NCBI GenBank assembly: GCA_023213395.1
Contig: CM041465.1
Location: forward strand, 226,927,741-226,991,740
DNA length: 64,000 bases
Reading direction: 5' to 3'
From: Cycas panzhihuaensis
Lineage: Eukaryota; Cycadophyta
In this document: in pieces, positions 1 through 11,303 of the stretch
Layout of the letters: each line of letters begins with the position of its first letter
How positions within the stretch are numbered: position 1 is the first letter of the stretch
The notes under the pieces: model-generated
Seen by the model: only the letters and a program-made list of their open reading frames with translations
The model's database searches: none
Told to the model about the DNA's origin: nothing
Translations under genes and position numbers: made by a program

Positions 1-350
1 CCCTTTCCTCTACCAAAGTAGAATGCAAAGTAGTTGTACATGCCATAATAGAGTTGGTTTGTCTCAAAAGGATTCTCATTGAGCTTAGACTTTAAAAATA
101 TTCACCCACCATCCTTTATTGTAATAATCAAAGTGTATTGAAAATGATGAATAATCTTGTATTCCATACTAGAACCAAGCATATTAAGGTTCATCATCAC
201 TTTATCTATAAACTTGTCAAGAACAAAGAAGTTAATCTCGCTTACCATCCAACTGAGGACCAAGTTGCACATATCTTCACCAAAGCACTTGTTAAACCAA
301 AGTTTAAGTAGTTTTGACACAACCTTAGCATCAGAAGAAATGAAGCTACT
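1..350 (+). pseudogene. Copia RNase H C-terminal remnant (element K)
   Basis: The + strand reads as the end of a Ty1/Copia RNase H domain entering from the left edge. It begins LSSTKVECKVVVHA (family pattern: LSTTEAEY), continues with CNNQSVLKM and RTKHIKVHHHF, and ends with a DQVAHIFTKAL-type motif near 262-290. These are the usual closing motifs of Copia pol. In-frame stops occur (after the leucine near base 92 and around 310), so it is dead. It is followed by a purine-rich tract (AAGGGAGGG, 354-362), the normal polypurine tract before a 3' LTR. The rest of pol lies outside the window. The assignment to Copia RNase H is firm; the exact element is unknown. Confidence 0.85.
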
Positions 351-362
351 ATTAAGGGAGGG

Positions 363-700
363 TATTAAAACTTTATACTAACACCCTTACTTCAATGCAT
401 TTTTATGTACATCATGTGTATTTTATACTTTATACAACCCATAATATAAATTTAATCATGTTTTATATTGATGTTGTGTTTGTTTTATGTGTTGCTTAGT
501 TAGTCAAATATATTATTCAAAATCTTGGTGGGATGCTTATAAATTAAGCCTCACATTCTTCATTTGTATATGATTTTTAAGTATATATGGAAGCTCTATC
601 TTTCTTGAGCCTCACGTAGTGACCAATTTGCTTGTGAATGATTTATCTCAGTTATACTCTTATTTTTTGCGTCTTTATTGTATTATTATATTAGTATACC
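363..700 (+). repeat. Probable 3' LTR of element K
   Basis: It starts directly after a polypurine tract (354-362), where a Copia 3' LTR is expected. The first bases are TATTAAAAC, which would be a TG start changed to TA. A TATA-like stretch lies near 535-545. No partner LTR or target-site duplication is visible in the window, so the right end (about 700) is a guess. Confidence 0.35.
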
Positions 701-1450
701 TTAATACTCTGCCAATAGCACATGAATCTTAGATCTTGGATGATTTTATGATCCTTGGCCTTACTCCTAATCCAAACTACCTTAACCCTCTCACCTACTA
801 TTCCATTTTTAATCTTCTATATACTTAGTCCCCTAATCTTATCCAAAACATATAGCATCCTTATCTCTTACTTCCTTCACTTAAATTCCACTCCCCAAAT
901 ATCCCTCGTATGGGCCTCCACCCCCTAATTTATTTCATCATCCTTACTCCCCACTATTATCATCTAACTTTTCATTTTTTATATGTCTCTTTATTTCCAT
1001 TATCAACTATATCAACCAATTATTACACCCCTTTATATCTCAAATTTCTCTTACAAAGTCTTCATACTTCTTGTTACTTAATTCCATATAAAGGTTACCC
1101 TACCATCCTTAATCTCTATATCTCTCTTACCATTTTATATCATCTCTTAATACATACTCATGTATTCCTTATTTTTTCCCCAATTCATATAAATAAGTTA
1201 TTTTCCCATATAAAACAACCTAATAGAGTTTGACACCCCATTCCTTACCCTTCTTCCATTATTCCCATGTGTAGAATACTCCCTAATCTCTCACATAGTC
1301 TATAATTGCCTTATTTTCCCTCTAAGTTCTTAGCTCTATTACATATAGAATCTAAATTATACCTTGCATTATATTTTGTCTAACCAACTTAGTTCCTAAA
1401 TTCTATATACCCCTCTTATGTATCCTTGTCTTAACTAATTCTTCATATAA
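701..1450. other. Pyrimidine-rich low-complexity stretch, no gene
   Basis: The + strand is strongly C+T-rich, with repeated CCCTTA, CTCTTAC and CCCC runs. A 107-codon open frame at 910-1233 exists because the composition avoids stops; it has no recognisable domain. The composition resembles the C-run stretch in the leader of Copia H (55590-56300), but I see no clear alignment. Confidence 0.5.
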
Positions 1451-2279
1451 GATTACACTCTTATTCTTTGTTCACTTCAAAACCACTTGGATATATAAGC
1501 TCCATATTTTTATAGATATTCTCACTTTGTTCTAAGGAAGAAATCTCATCACTACAATATGGAAGGCACATATAATATCTTAAGAAACTTGAAGCCTCAA
1601 CACAAAAGTTCCAAGTGCTAATAAAAGTCGCTACTATTCCATGGAAATGTTTTAAGAACAAGGATGTTGAATATTCTATAGTCAAGGCTACTCTATTAAA
1701 TAAATAGATTTTAAGAGACATATATGTTCTACTAATAGGATATCATAAGGAATCATCAATAAATAGAGATGATCCCTGGTGTTCATTAAATCTTAAAAAT
1801 ATTTGGAGAACCCAACAGATTGAGGAGGTACTTACTACGTGTCAGCAAGGGCCTAAGCATGACTAAGTGGATTAAAGGGGGGCTATCCCTAAAAACATGT
1901 GCAAGGTTTAAGTAAAAGGTAAATCAAAATAGAAGCATCATCTATATATCCTTCAACTTTGATTAAAAAAACTCCATTTTTAATAGGGGATGGTATGTTA
2001 GATTCTCATACCTAAAAAAAAAACTAATTTAAATAGAATTAAAAAATATCAAAATGATGAAAGTAAGGTTATATTTATATAATCTAAGAAGAACATTGAT
2101 TTTAAATATAATTAAAAAGGACTAAAATAATCAAAGTAAACCACTATATAAATGTTTTCTCCTTTGACATTAGAATCATGAGTTTATTTTGACTTAATTT
2201 AAGAATTTACTTTCCATTTTAATTTCAGGTTCATCATATAAGAGTAATTATATTAACTAATAATAATAGAGTACTTAGT
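1451..2279. other. Unrecognised AT-rich DNA
   Basis: No coding frame, LTR or repeat is recognised. Short open frames here lack any known motif. It is probably decayed transposon sequence that was the landing site of Copia A, whose left duplication TTAGT is at 2275-2279. Confidence 0.5.
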
Positions 2280-2573
2280 TGCTAGAATATTGAAGTGTTA
2301 GAGAAATTTAAAGAGATATTTTAAATAATGCACATTTATATGATGTAGATTACAAATGTGGTAGCACCCATATAAAAGGAAAAAGTGTATTATAAATAGA
2401 GTTACATATTATAATTTACACATTACATTATAAGATATTATGACAAGTGTATAAAATAATGAAGGTATCTCATGATATCATTTATGATCCTAGGAATATT
2501 GCATTATTATATTCTTAATATTATTTTATTTATTATTATTTTGTTATGATATCAAAGTATGCAAAATTTCACA
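2280..2573 (+). repeat. 5' LTR of Copia A
   Basis: It begins TGCTAGAATATTGAAG and ends TTTCACA. It aligns along its length with 29445-29765: the shared stretch around 2335-2470 includes ACAAATGTGGT, GTGTATTATAAATA and ACATTATAAGATATTATGA. The copies differ at many sites and by small indels, so insertion is old. Confidence 0.85.
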
Positions 2574-2586
2574 TGGTATTAAATCC
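2574..2586 (+). promoter_or_regulatory. Primer binding site of Copia A (tRNA-Met type)
   Basis: TGGTATTAAATCC directly follows the LTR terminal CA. It matches the initiator tRNA-Met primer site TGGTATCAGAGCC at 10 of 13 positions; all three differences are at C or G positions that became T or A. Confidence 0.75.
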
Positions 2587-2712
2587 AAGGTGAAATATTT
2601 GAGTAAGGTTATGTAGGTATATCATTTTGTTAATAAGGGTTTCCCCTCATTGAAGTATTATTGTGAGTTATAGTTGTACTAATTTATCCATTTATAGCTT
2701 CTAATTTCTTAT

Positions 2713-3132
2713 TGATGTAGGATCATCTAGACTTTCATCATAATTTAATTTACTTTTTACTTTTTAGTCTTTTTTCTCTAAATTTTAGGATCTGGTAATC
2801 AACCATGACTTTTTACCCAATGTTCAGAATTGAGTCATTTTTGCACTAACTTAAAAGTCTATTTGACTAGAATAAGCCAAAATGGTCTATAAGTGAGCCA
2901 AAGTTCCCATCATAGAGTCAATTTTTTAGCCAAAAAACACATTAAAAAATGCCTAGAAATTGAGATTTAGTTTATATGTCTAAAAATAACAACTAATTTT
3001 AGACGAGTTTTTACTTTTATGTGATGATCCTTAGTGGTCTAATTTTTTAGTAAGGATTAACTTAAAAATATGGTTTTATTTAATATTATAGGTAATTAAA
3101 AGTTTATTTTTAGGAGTTTTTAGAGTTAATAT
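2713..3132 (+). repeat. Gypsy 5' LTR, first part
   Basis: It aligns with the first 400 or so bases of 19502-20089, for example TTCATCATAATTTAATT, ACTTTTTACTTTTTAGTC and the AAAATATGGTTTTATTTAAT stretch. It is interrupted at 3132 by Copia B and resumes at 8408. Confidence 0.85.
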
Positions 3133-3344
3133 TGTAAAGTTTCAAAATGATGGAGGAATTCTCTCTCTGATCTTTATTGATGATTCTTTATCTATATATA
3201 CAATTATAAAGAAGGTACAAATGACAACTGCTCAATAGGATGGTGTCACTTGTTACTTTGAGAGAGAAAGGGGAAGAGATACAAGACCCTTATAAAACAT
3301 TTCAGTCATGTATTATAGCCCTAGATAAAACATTACCTTTTACA
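3133..3344 (-). repeat. 3' LTR of Copia B (212 bp)
   Basis: It is nearly identical to 8196-8407, sharing CTCTCTCTGATCTTTATTGA, ATAAAGAAGGTACAAATG and CCCTAGATAAAACATTACC. Differences are scattered single bases. Confidence 0.9.
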
Positions 3345-3353
3345 CCGCCTCTT
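3345..3353 (-). other. Polypurine tract of Copia B
   Basis: On the minus strand AAGAGGCGG lies directly before the LTR start TGTAAAAGG, the expected position of the plus-strand primer. Confidence 0.7.
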
Positions 3354-4150
3354 AATGTTTTATCTACCTTAATCCCAATAGATTTCTAAAGACAATGAAT
3401 TTTTCTCTACCAAGAGATTTGGTAAGAACATCAATAGTTTGATTTCCTAAAGGGCAATGTTGAAGCTCAATTTATTTATTCTATACTTTTTATCTGATGA
3501 AGTGATGGTGTACCTCTATATGTTTTGTTCTAGCATGCAGTGCTAGATTTTTTATCATTTTTATTGTACTTTGATTATCACAAAATATTTGAGTGGGCAT
3601 TGTTTACTCTTCTCCTAGATCTTTTAGGAGTTATCTGATCCATACTCCTTCATATGTTGTATTAACCACTGACTTGTATTCTGCTTTTGTTGAAGACAAT
3701 GCAATAGTGTATTAATTTTTACTACTCCAGGAGATTAAAGATTTTCCTAAGAAGAAACAGTATCCTGATGTTGATTTTCTATCTGTTCTATCTCCAACCT
3801 AGTCAGAGTCACAGAAGCTAGTCAACTGTATATTGTTTTCCTTATCATACCTTAAACCAAGATTCATGGTTCCTTTTAGATATTGTAAGATTATCTTTGC
3901 AGCATTCCAATGAGGAATTTTGGGACTTTCCATGAACCTGGAGATTACACCAATAGCATATGAAATGTTAGGACATGTGGCTATGAGATAAATTAGGCTT
4001 CAACTAATTATCTGTATAACATTGCATCAACAGGATGTGCTTCTTATTCTGCACTCAACACTAACCTAATTTCCATTGGTGTGATGACACTATTATAACT
4101 TTCTATTTTAAACTTGACTAGCAAGTTTTTGACATATTTGGTTTGTGAAA
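3354..4150 (-). pseudogene. Copia B RNase H domain, broken
   Basis: Minus-strand reading gives the Copia RNase H signatures in order: ALSSTKAEYKS (about 3672-3705), IFCDNQSTIKMIKN, ARTKHIEVHHHF and a CPLGNQTIDVLTKSL-type ending (about 3430). Stops interrupt it several times. It sits between reverse transcriptase and the 3' LTR as in complete Copia elements. It would have removed the RNA strand of the RNA/DNA hybrid during reverse transcription; no product is possible now. Confidence 0.85.
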
Positions 4151-4159
4151 TAGTAGTAA

Positions 4160-4840
4160 AATGATCATTCTATTCTATTTCTATTCCAAGGTAGTAGTGT
4201 AGCATTCCTAGATTAGTCATTTTGAAAACTTTTTCGAACCTACTTTTAATGAATGTCATTGAATTTTCATCATCTCTAGTAATCAGCATGTCATCTACAT
4301 ATACCACTATGATAGAGATTAAACTTTGATTGCATTTTACATACAAACTATGATTTGATTCACATTGATAGAAGTCATTTTGAGTTAAATATGAGTCCAA
4401 CTTAGTGTACCAGGCTCTTAGTACTTTCTTGAGTCCATACAATGCCTTTCTTAATTTATAGACCATATTTTCTTGACCTGGTTTTATGTATCCTTCTAGT
4501 TGATACATCTACACTTCTTCTTGTAGATCTCTATTTAACAATGCACTTTTAATGTCTATTTAATAAATCTTCCAACCTTTTTGGGCAGTAAGAGTAGTCA
4601 ATGTTCTCACTATATTTAGTTTGGCTACTGGTGAGAATGTTTCTTTATAGTCGATTCCAACTGTCTGTGTGTAGACTTTTGGCACCATTCTTGCCTTGTA
4701 TTTCTCAACTTCTCCATTTGGTTTTTCCTTTATTTTGTATACCCATTTATAAATTACAATGGGTTTATCTTTAGGAACTGAGACCAGATCCCATGTCTTG
4801 TTTCTATGTATGGTTTTAATGTCTATATCCATTACTACTT
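4160..4840 (-). pseudogene. Copia B reverse transcriptase, broken
   Basis: Two open stretches on the minus strand (4560-4832, then 4170-4508) cover the Copia reverse transcriptase from NKTWDLVSVP and KWVYKIK through KYKARMV, the ETFSPVAK motif, YGLKKVLRAWY and the catalytic VVYVDDMLI, to LGMLHYYLGIEIE. The YVDD catalytic box is intact. At least one stop separates the two stretches, and the IDIKSALLN motif falls in the joint. Integrase lies upstream and RNase H downstream, confirming Copia order. Confidence 0.9.
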
Positions 4841-4899
4841 TCTAGTTTTGAGAACTGCTTGCTTCTTCATAAGAACTTGGTTCGATAGAGCAAATCAAA

Positions 4900-6320
4900 G
4901 CTTATGGTTTTTGAGATCTAGTTCAATGTTCAAAAATTTATCCTTTTGTTTCCTCAAGTATTTTGAGATACCATTTTGGTACTCTTTTTTAGGAACATTC
5001 TTGTGATGATTTTACTTCTTCATCTTTGGAATGAGTATTGGAACCACTACCTTGTTGTGTATATGCCTGAATGCTGGAATTACTAGTTCATTGTTTATCT
5101 AGAAATGTGTCCTCTAAGATGTTAATTTTTACCTCAATACTTTCAGAAGTAATGTTTGACTTATCTTCCAATTGAGCAAAATGTAAATTTTGGTTGCCTA
5201 CATCAACTTCTTGAGGTATTGCGTTAACACATTCTTTCTTTTCATCAAAGATTACATCCCTACTCACATAAAGTCTATCTATTTTTGGATCGAGATATAT
5301 GTATGCTTTTGAGTGACTACTGTACCCAAACATTATGTATTCTATGCTTTTATTATCCAACTTAGTCCTTTTCTTGTTGGGGATCTGAACATATGCCTTG
5401 TAACCAAAGACTTTTAAATGACTTACATTGGGCTTATGTCATGTCCAAGCTTCTTCAGGCGTTATGTTATCCAATGACTAAGTTGGAATTCTATTGATCA
5501 AATATACAACTATGTGTATAGCTCCTGCCCAATATTTATTTACTATTTCACTATTGTTTAGCATGCATTGAGCCATTTCCACAATTGTTCTATTCATCCT
5601 TTCTACAACCCCATTGGATTGAGGTATATAAGGGGTTGTAAACTGTCTATGAATTCCATGTATTTTACAAAAATGGAGGGAATCATTAGATGCAAATTCT
5701 CCTCCTCTATTTGAATGAATACATTTGATTTTTTGACTGCTTTCCAATTCAATTTCAACCTTGAATTCTTCAAAGTAGCTAAGTGCTTCTGATTTACTAG
5801 AAAGAAAATACACCCATGTTTTTTGGAGAAATCATCAATGATAGTTAAGAAGTACCTTACTCCATTTGTTGAAATTGGCATAAATGGGCCACATAGATCA
5901 GTGTGTATCAATTCCAACTTATTTTGCACATGCCATGTGCTTTTTAAGAATGGAATCTTGCATTGTTTTCCCATCATGCAACCCTTACATGTAAAGTAAT
6001 TGAAAGAAATATCTGGTAAGTCATTCGCCATCTTGTGTTTCTTTAACTTTTCTAACCTATCATGAGAAATATGACCATACTTCAAATGCCACATTTTATT
6101 AGTAGTAGTACTGATTACAATAAGAGATTTTACATCATAGAGAATTTTTGTATGGCCTTTATCAGGCAATACAGGAGTGGAGAGAAGTTTATACAACCTA
6201 TTATATTTTTCTCCTTTGGCTATCACAGTGTCATTCTTTTTCATATCAAGAATGTAACAATAACCATATTCATAAAAAATTGTTCTCAGTTTTTTATCAC
6301 TCAACTGAGTTACTAACAAA
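4900..6320 (-). pseudogene. Copia B integrase and C-terminal extension, broken
   Basis: The minus strand shows a zinc-binding HHCC region (HLKYGHISHDRL, then CKGCMMGKQCK), then the catalytic core. The first Asp is kept in LIHTDLCGPF. The second Asp position reads HSNRGGEF, so Asp is replaced by Asn. The Glu is kept in NGVVERMNRT. A frameshift near 5810 separates the two halves. The stretch 5088-5360 carries the post-integrase pattern GYSSHSKAYIYLDP and SRDVIFDEK. Integrase would insert the DNA copy; the Asp loss alone would disable it. Confidence 0.88.
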
Positions 6321-6560
6321 AGATGCTCTTTTATCCTAGGTATAAAAAAGACATTGCCTATAAGTTAAATTTTCCCATCAATTAGTATAGTAATTTGTCT
6401 TATTCCCTTTATGTGCAAGGGAAAATTGTCTCCTAACTCTACTGATTTATTGAGATCATAAGGTTTGATAACTTCAAATCATTCTTCAATCCTTATCATG
6501 TGATGTGAAGCTCCTAAATCTATATACCAGTTTTCTACTACACTTGCATTTGCTACTAAA
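6320..6560 (-). pseudogene. Copia B protease remnant
   Basis: Minus-strand reading around 6485-6525 gives WYIDLGASHHMIR, matching the Copia aspartic protease active site (usually DSGAS.HM) with the catalytic Asp present and Ser changed to Leu. Downstream text (IGNVFFIPRIKEHLLLVTQL) is the family linker to integrase. It would have cleaved the Gag-Pol polyprotein. Confidence 0.75.
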
Positions 6561-6639
6561 GTTGCAATGAAAGCTGTTTTGACTTCTTCTTCTATTGTGT
6601 CCTTTTCTTTGTTATAATTTCTAGTCACCTATTATTTTC

Positions 6640-7490
6640 CCTTTTGAATTTTGGCTTGTCTCTGATAGCACTGGTACAAGAAATAGCCTATTTATTCGTA
6701 ATGGTAACAGATGTTGAACACTCTATAGTTACTTGAAAAGTGACCTAGTTTTCCGTAATTAAAATACACTCTAGCATCTCAAGGTGGATTGTTAGCCATT
6801 CTTCCTCATCCTCTTCCTTTAGTCTAATGTCCCCTGTAACCTGTTGGTGTTCTTCCTCATAGCCTGAGATTAAGTTGACCTCGTCCTCTGTCTCCCAAAT
6901 GAAGCTTGGTGATAAGAGCTTCTTTAATTTCTAAGTCTTCTTCATATCTCTGATTCCTTTATTCTTGGATGAATATATGACCTGTCAGAGTATCAAAAGT
7001 CATCATAGTTATTTGTCCTCCTCTTGTCAATATGTTTACCATATTATCAAATGATTTTAGAAGCTTGTTAAGTATAAGATGTATAAACTCTATATCAGTT
7101 AATTTGTCTCCTGTTGTGAGAAGAGTGGTTTTGATGTTGGTCAACTTGGTTATGAATTCAGATATAGTTTGACACTCCCTCATCTTAAGTTTATAGAGTT
7201 CTTCTCTCAGGGCCATATTTCTTGCTTCATTCTTTCTACTAAATATGGAAGATATTATTTTTTGAATTTCACTAGCATTCTCTAGAACATTAACATATAC
7301 TAATAGGGAGTTAGAGATTGAAAGTTTGAGAATAGAAACAACAGTATTATTTCTTTCCTCCCAATTGATTAAGTCTACCACATTAGAGGGATATTTTTCA
7401 TCCCTAATAGTAATTCTCTAGGCATGTTTTACTCTCAATAATCCTTCCATTTTTATCTTCCAAATGCTAAAGTTCATTTCAATGAGTTTA
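6640..7490 (-). pseudogene. Copia B gag with degenerate zinc knuckle
   Basis: The minus strand begins gag near 7480 (NFSIWKIKMEGLLRVKHA), has an in-frame stop, and then a 140-codon open stretch (7381-6959) of the UBN2-type gag family, ending in the LTGHIFIQE helix. Near 6725-6775 a zinc knuckle is read as YFNYGKLGHFSSNY: the spacing CX2CX4HX4C is kept and His is kept, but all three Cys codons have become Tyr (TGT or TGC to TAT or TAC). Gag would form the virus-like particle and bind RNA. Confidence 0.85.
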
Positions 7491-8183
7491 TTACTTTTAG
7501 GCAATGATCCAGTGGAGGAGGTTATGGTTGACTTGTATGAAGATAGAAAATTAAGTTTTAAATGGCTATATGAACTGTTGTATGACTAGATGTATGGATT
7601 TTTGTACAGAACTCAAGTTGTACAGATGAGAGGAAAAAGGGTCTCAATTGAAAGAATTCCCAAATGGGTATCTAAATTTGGTATTAGTTTCTCAATTTGC
7701 TTTTAGATTTGAGAGAAACAAATAGAGAAAAGTCCAAACCTATGCCCAAGGGTTTTTGGAAAAACTGAAGAAAAATGTTAAAAAATTGAGATGAAATTTT
7801 AATAAAACTGACTTAAAACCTTTGTCCAGTGATGAGGAGAGTTTTAGATACTTTGTACCAAATATTTAAGTCAGATTTTTAAAGAAAAGGCTTAAGGAGA
7901 GGCTCCAAACCTATGTGACCTTGAATCTACCCGAAACTTGGTGAAAATGGCTTCAAATGATGTCAACAAAGAAGGAAAATTCTGATGACCTTGAATTTTG
8001 TCTTCTGTATAACTCTGTACATGTCTATATGACTGTATAATCTCGTATAATTCTGGCTCAAAGTTTGCCTTGAATAAATTAACCTTAAATGGTAGAGTCT
8101 TTTGGCAGCAATTTGATTCTAATCTTCTTCTTCCTTTAATAAACCCCTAATTTTACTCTTTCACAGGTAGAACTTGATAACCT
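7491..8183 (-). other. Copia B leader, no gene
   Basis: This lies between gag and the primer site. It has no domain match and reads as AT-rich untranslated leader of about 0.7 kb, a usual length, in contrast to the multi-kilobase leaders of C, F and H. Confidence 0.6.
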
Positions 8184-8195
8184 ACTCTGATACCA
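8184..8195 (-). promoter_or_regulatory. Primer binding site of Copia B
   Basis: The minus strand reads TGGTATCAGAGT directly after the 5' LTR terminal CA at 8196. It matches the initiator tRNA-Met primer site at 11 of 12 bases. Confidence 0.9.
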
Positions 8196-8407
8196 TGTAA
8201 AGATTCAAAATAATGGAGAAATTTTCTCTCTGATCTTTATTGATGATTTTTTATCTATATATACAGTTATAAAGAAGGTACAAATGGAAACTGCTTAATA
8301 GGATGATGCCACTTATCACTTTGAGAGAGAGAGGGGAAGAGATATAAGACCCTTACAAAACATTTTAGTCATGTACTATAGCCCTAGATAAAACATTACC
8401 TTTAACA
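8196..8407 (-). repeat. 5' LTR of Copia B (212 bp)
   Basis: Partner of 3133-3344 with the same length and TG..CA ends. The Gypsy LTR resumes at once after 8407, which fixes the boundary. Confidence 0.9.
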
Positions 8408-8589
8408 AAGATTGGAAGCTTTTGGACTTCCCACTTTCACTTATATAAATATAATTTTATACTATCTTTTAACAGATTAAATGGAATAAAATAGAAATAG
8501 AAGTGAAATGACTCTTCCTATTCTTTGGTTTTTCCTTATTTTAAGTTTGTGCATGTGGGATTAAATATTTTTATTGTAGTCCATCCTCA
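8408..8589 (+). repeat. Gypsy 5' LTR, second part
   Basis: AGAAGCTTTTGGACTTCC-type sequence continues the LTR broken at 3132 and aligns with about 19905-20089, including TTCTTTGGTTTTTCCTT and ATCCTCA at the end. Confidence 0.85.
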
Positions 8590-8594
8590 TTATC

Positions 8595-8606
8595 TAGTAT
8601 TAGAGA
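8595..8606 (+). promoter_or_regulatory. Primer binding site of the Gypsy element
   Basis: TAGTATTAGAGA sits just after the LTR end and matches the tRNA-Met primer site TGGTATCAGAGC at 9 of 12 positions, again with mostly C/G to T/A changes. Confidence 0.6.
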
Positions 8607-8749
8607 ATTGTTTAACTTTGGGGTTGAAGAAAAATCATAAAAACTTAAGTTGTTACAATGAATATTTGTTGAAAAAACTATAGAGGTGGTAGAGTATTTC
8701 TATTAAAAGGATAAGTGCTCATTTGAGCTTAAGAGCCTTATAGAAAGCT

Positions 8750-9860
8750 TATGAGAGAAGCTATAGAACCTAAATTAATTAGTCAAATAGAAGAGTATCC
8801 AAAAATGGTGAGAAGAAGAGGAAGAATAAACTATACTAAAATAAACATAAACTTATAGGAGTTACATAGCAGAATGGAATAGCTTACTACTATAATATTA
8901 AGACAAAAGCACAAAGAAAATACTAGTGAAGAAGAGGCATGAGGTAAAGATAATACAAGATTAAAATATGGTGAGCCATAAGAACCACTAATAATGGAAG
9001 AGAGATTCTTAAAAGTACTCAAAGATAAGAATGATAGAAATAAGATTGACATTCTAGACTACTAAAGGAGTTTAAAACTAGAGGAGCTAGTAGACTAGCT
9101 AAATGACATGAAGAAGTTCCTCAAATGGAAGAGTATGACCAAAGAAGAGAAGGTAAAGTTTGCATAGGTAAAGTTAAAGGGGCATGTAACTATTTAGTGA
9201 GATTACCTACAAAATATAAGGGTGAAACAAGACAAAGAAAAGATTAAAGCATGGACCAAAATGGTTAAGGAGTTGAAAGAGAAACTTTTACTAGTCAATT
9301 ATTCCCAAACCCTCTTTAGAAAGCTCATAACTTAAAGCAAAAAGAAATGGTAGTATAAGACTATATATATAAGTTTTATAATCTTTCCATTTATGTAGAG
9401 CATGAGAAGATAGATAGGAAAGTCATCGTAAGGCATGCAAATAGTTTAAAGTTTTCAATTTAGGAGAGTTAAAAATATAGAAGATATATATTAGTTAGCA
9501 TTAAAGGTAGAAGAGTAGGAAAATAGACATGCTACTTAAAGGCCCTATTTAATGAAAAAATGTTCATTATCTTTGTATTTAAACAAAGGAGGAATCCCTT
9601 ATGTGAGGTGAGAATTATCCAATAGGATAGAAAGACAAGAAGGAGAAAGATAAAGGAGGAAGAGGAACTTAAAACCAACCTAGGAGAAGTGATTTCTAAG
9701 ATCCTAATGAGGCAAAGGTTTTAGTGGTGGAAGAGGATGGAGAAAACTTTTTATTTATTTTAAATGTGTGGAAGAAAGACATAAGGCATTTGAATGCCCT
9801 TGTTATTATGAGGAACAATCTCAAAGGTATGAAGAATATCGAAGGATGAACTTGGCCTAA
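8750..9860 (+). pseudogene. Gypsy gag, broken
   Basis: The + strand, read around stops, gives plant Gypsy gag text: MKKFLKWKSMTKEEKVKFA, KLKGHVTI, DYLQNIRVKQDKEKIK, AWTKMVKELKEKLL and NYSQTLFRKL (about 9100-9330). Near 9760-9805 a zinc knuckle is read as YFKCVEERHKAFEC, with the first Cys changed to Tyr. It follows the LTR and primer site and precedes protease. Many TAG/TAA stops and frameshifts mean no protein. Confidence 0.8.
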
Positions 9861-9959
9861 AATGAAGATGCCAATGAAGGAGTTATAGTGGGTAAAGGTG
9901 AAAGCTTAATACTCTAAAGAACCATGCTAGTGTCAAGATGACAACCCATATAAGACAAA

Positions 9960-10330
9960 GAAAAGATAATGATAAATGATGGTTTATGGCTACAAACTAA
10001 CATTTTTAGAATAAGATGTATTGTAGGAGGAAAGGTACATAAAGTTATAATTGATGGTAGTAGTTGTAAGAATATGGTCTCTAATAAAATATTAGAAAAG
10101 TTAATATTGTGTTGTAAAGTATATCCATATCCATATCATATTTCTTGGTTTGAAAAAGAAATGAGGTGATTATTAGAAGGAGATGCTTGGTAAAATTTAA
10201 CATTGAGAAATTACATCAAGATGAGATATAGTGTGAAATATGATATGATCTCGATGGATGCATATCACCTATTATTAGGGAGACCATGGTAGTATGATAG
10301 GAATGCTTTTTAGATGGAAAGAATAATATC
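9960..10330 (+). pseudogene. Gypsy protease remnant
   Basis: A 66-codon open stretch (9969-10169) reads CIVGGKVHKVIIDGSSCKNM followed by VSNKILEKL, the pattern of the plant Gypsy aspartic protease around IDSGS. The catalytic Asp is present. Further on, DMISMDAYHLLLGRPW (about 10240-10285) is the flap and alpha-helix region. A stop and a frameshift separate the two parts. Confidence 0.8.
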
Positions 10331-10439
10331 TATATATTTTGGAAGTATAGTATAGAAGTTAAGTTATTACCACTTAAGGAAGATAGTACAAGAGGATAGT
10401 ACTTATTATACCTTAATGGCAAGACAGATAGAGGAGGAT

Positions 10440-10674
10440 AACATAGAGATCCTAGGTTAGGTAGCAAGGTTATTATAGGAGTATAATGATATTATTATAA
10501 ATGTGTTACCTGATGGCTTACCACCTATGAGATATATTCAACATGAAATCAACCTAATCCTATGGTCAAGTTTACCAAACTAGGTAATCTATCGATTAAG
10601 CCTAATGGAGAGTGAGGTATTAAATCAATAAGTTAGTAGATTGGTGTAGGAGGTATTAGATAATATGATAATAA
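10440..10674 (+). pseudogene. Gypsy reverse transcriptase, N-terminal part
   Basis: The reading LPPMRYIQHEINLI, SLPN and EVLNQ followed by EVLDNMI corresponds to the start of the plant Gypsy reverse transcriptase (LPPMRDIQHAIDL, then the KGLI helix). The frame is cut here by the insertion at 10675 and resumes at about 16830 with KGMIRERLSS. The few bases around the joint look duplicated. Confidence 0.75.
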
Positions 10675-10890
10675 TGTTTTGGAGGCAAAAATTTTGACAG
10701 ATTATCAATACAGTTTCTCCCGTAAACTTTCATGGGGGGATCCAAGGGGGCAGTATCCTTTCTTAGCCAAGAGGTGTGAGGGGCAACAGAACCATGGTAG
10801 CCCCCAACCCAAAATGCTAGCATTATAAAACATACTAAATTATAAAGATGGTCAAGATTTGTGCCTTGTATGACTCTCTCATATAGCCCA

Positions 10891-11293
10891 TGTAGGAAAA
10901 TAATTGATGGAGAATTAGGCAGAACATAAACACAATAATCATAAATCAATACATCATTGTTCTATAAACAAGAAATTCTTTATACTCAATCCATTATAGT
11001 GAAGAGAGTATTACAAATGTTCAAAATGAAGGCAGTATCTAAAGACACCAGGGATGCACACCCCTCAAAATATATAGTTTGGGGGAGGAGGGAAACTCCT
11101 CAACCCTTAAAATTTAAATAACAATAAAATAATAACTTAACTCAAATAAACTTAACTCAGGTTAACTTAAATCAAATCAACTTTACCTATACTTACCTAT
11201 ACATGTGAGTACCTACATGTGTAAATTGATGAGAGTGAGGTGTGCACTCCTGGTTGGAAGGTGGGAGTGGGGTGATGAGCATTAACCCTAACA
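10891..11293 (-). repeat. 3' LTR of element C
   Basis: Aligns with 16077-16465, sharing CACAATAATCATAAATCAAT, AAATATATAGTTTGG and ATGTGTAAATTGATGAGAGT. It starts TGTAGGAAAA and ends CCTAACA. It is slightly longer than its partner because of a short AACTCAGGTTAACTT-type indel. Confidence 0.9.
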
Positions 11294-11303
11294 TTCTCCC
11301 CCT
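11294..11303 (-). other. Polypurine tract of element C
   Basis: On the minus strand GGGGGAGAA lies directly upstream of the LTR, as required for plus-strand priming. Confidence 0.75.

Larger units (their letters stand above)
3133..8407 (-). mobile_element. Copia element B inside the Gypsy 5' LTR
   Basis: Paired 212 bp LTRs at 3133-3344 and 8196-8407, TG..CA ends, a near-perfect tRNA-Met primer site at 8184-8195 and a polypurine tract at 3345-3353 set the minus orientation. Flanks AATAT (3128-3132) and AAGAT (8408-8412) match at 4 of 5. On the minus strand the order is gag (about 7480-6640), protease, integrase, reverse transcriptase, RNase H (to about 3360), the Copia order. It is the most complete Copia in the left nest but has stops and frameshifts in each domain. 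Confidence 0.9.

Noticed and set aside
910-1233. 107-codon open frame
   Set aside because: It lies in a pyrimidine-rich stretch that avoids stop codons. The product is low-complexity Leu/Tyr/Ser/Thr text without a domain.
10656-10949. 97-codon minus-strand frame spanning the solo LTR and the end of element C
   Set aside because: It crosses a well-supported element boundary (10891) and has no motif, so it is chance.
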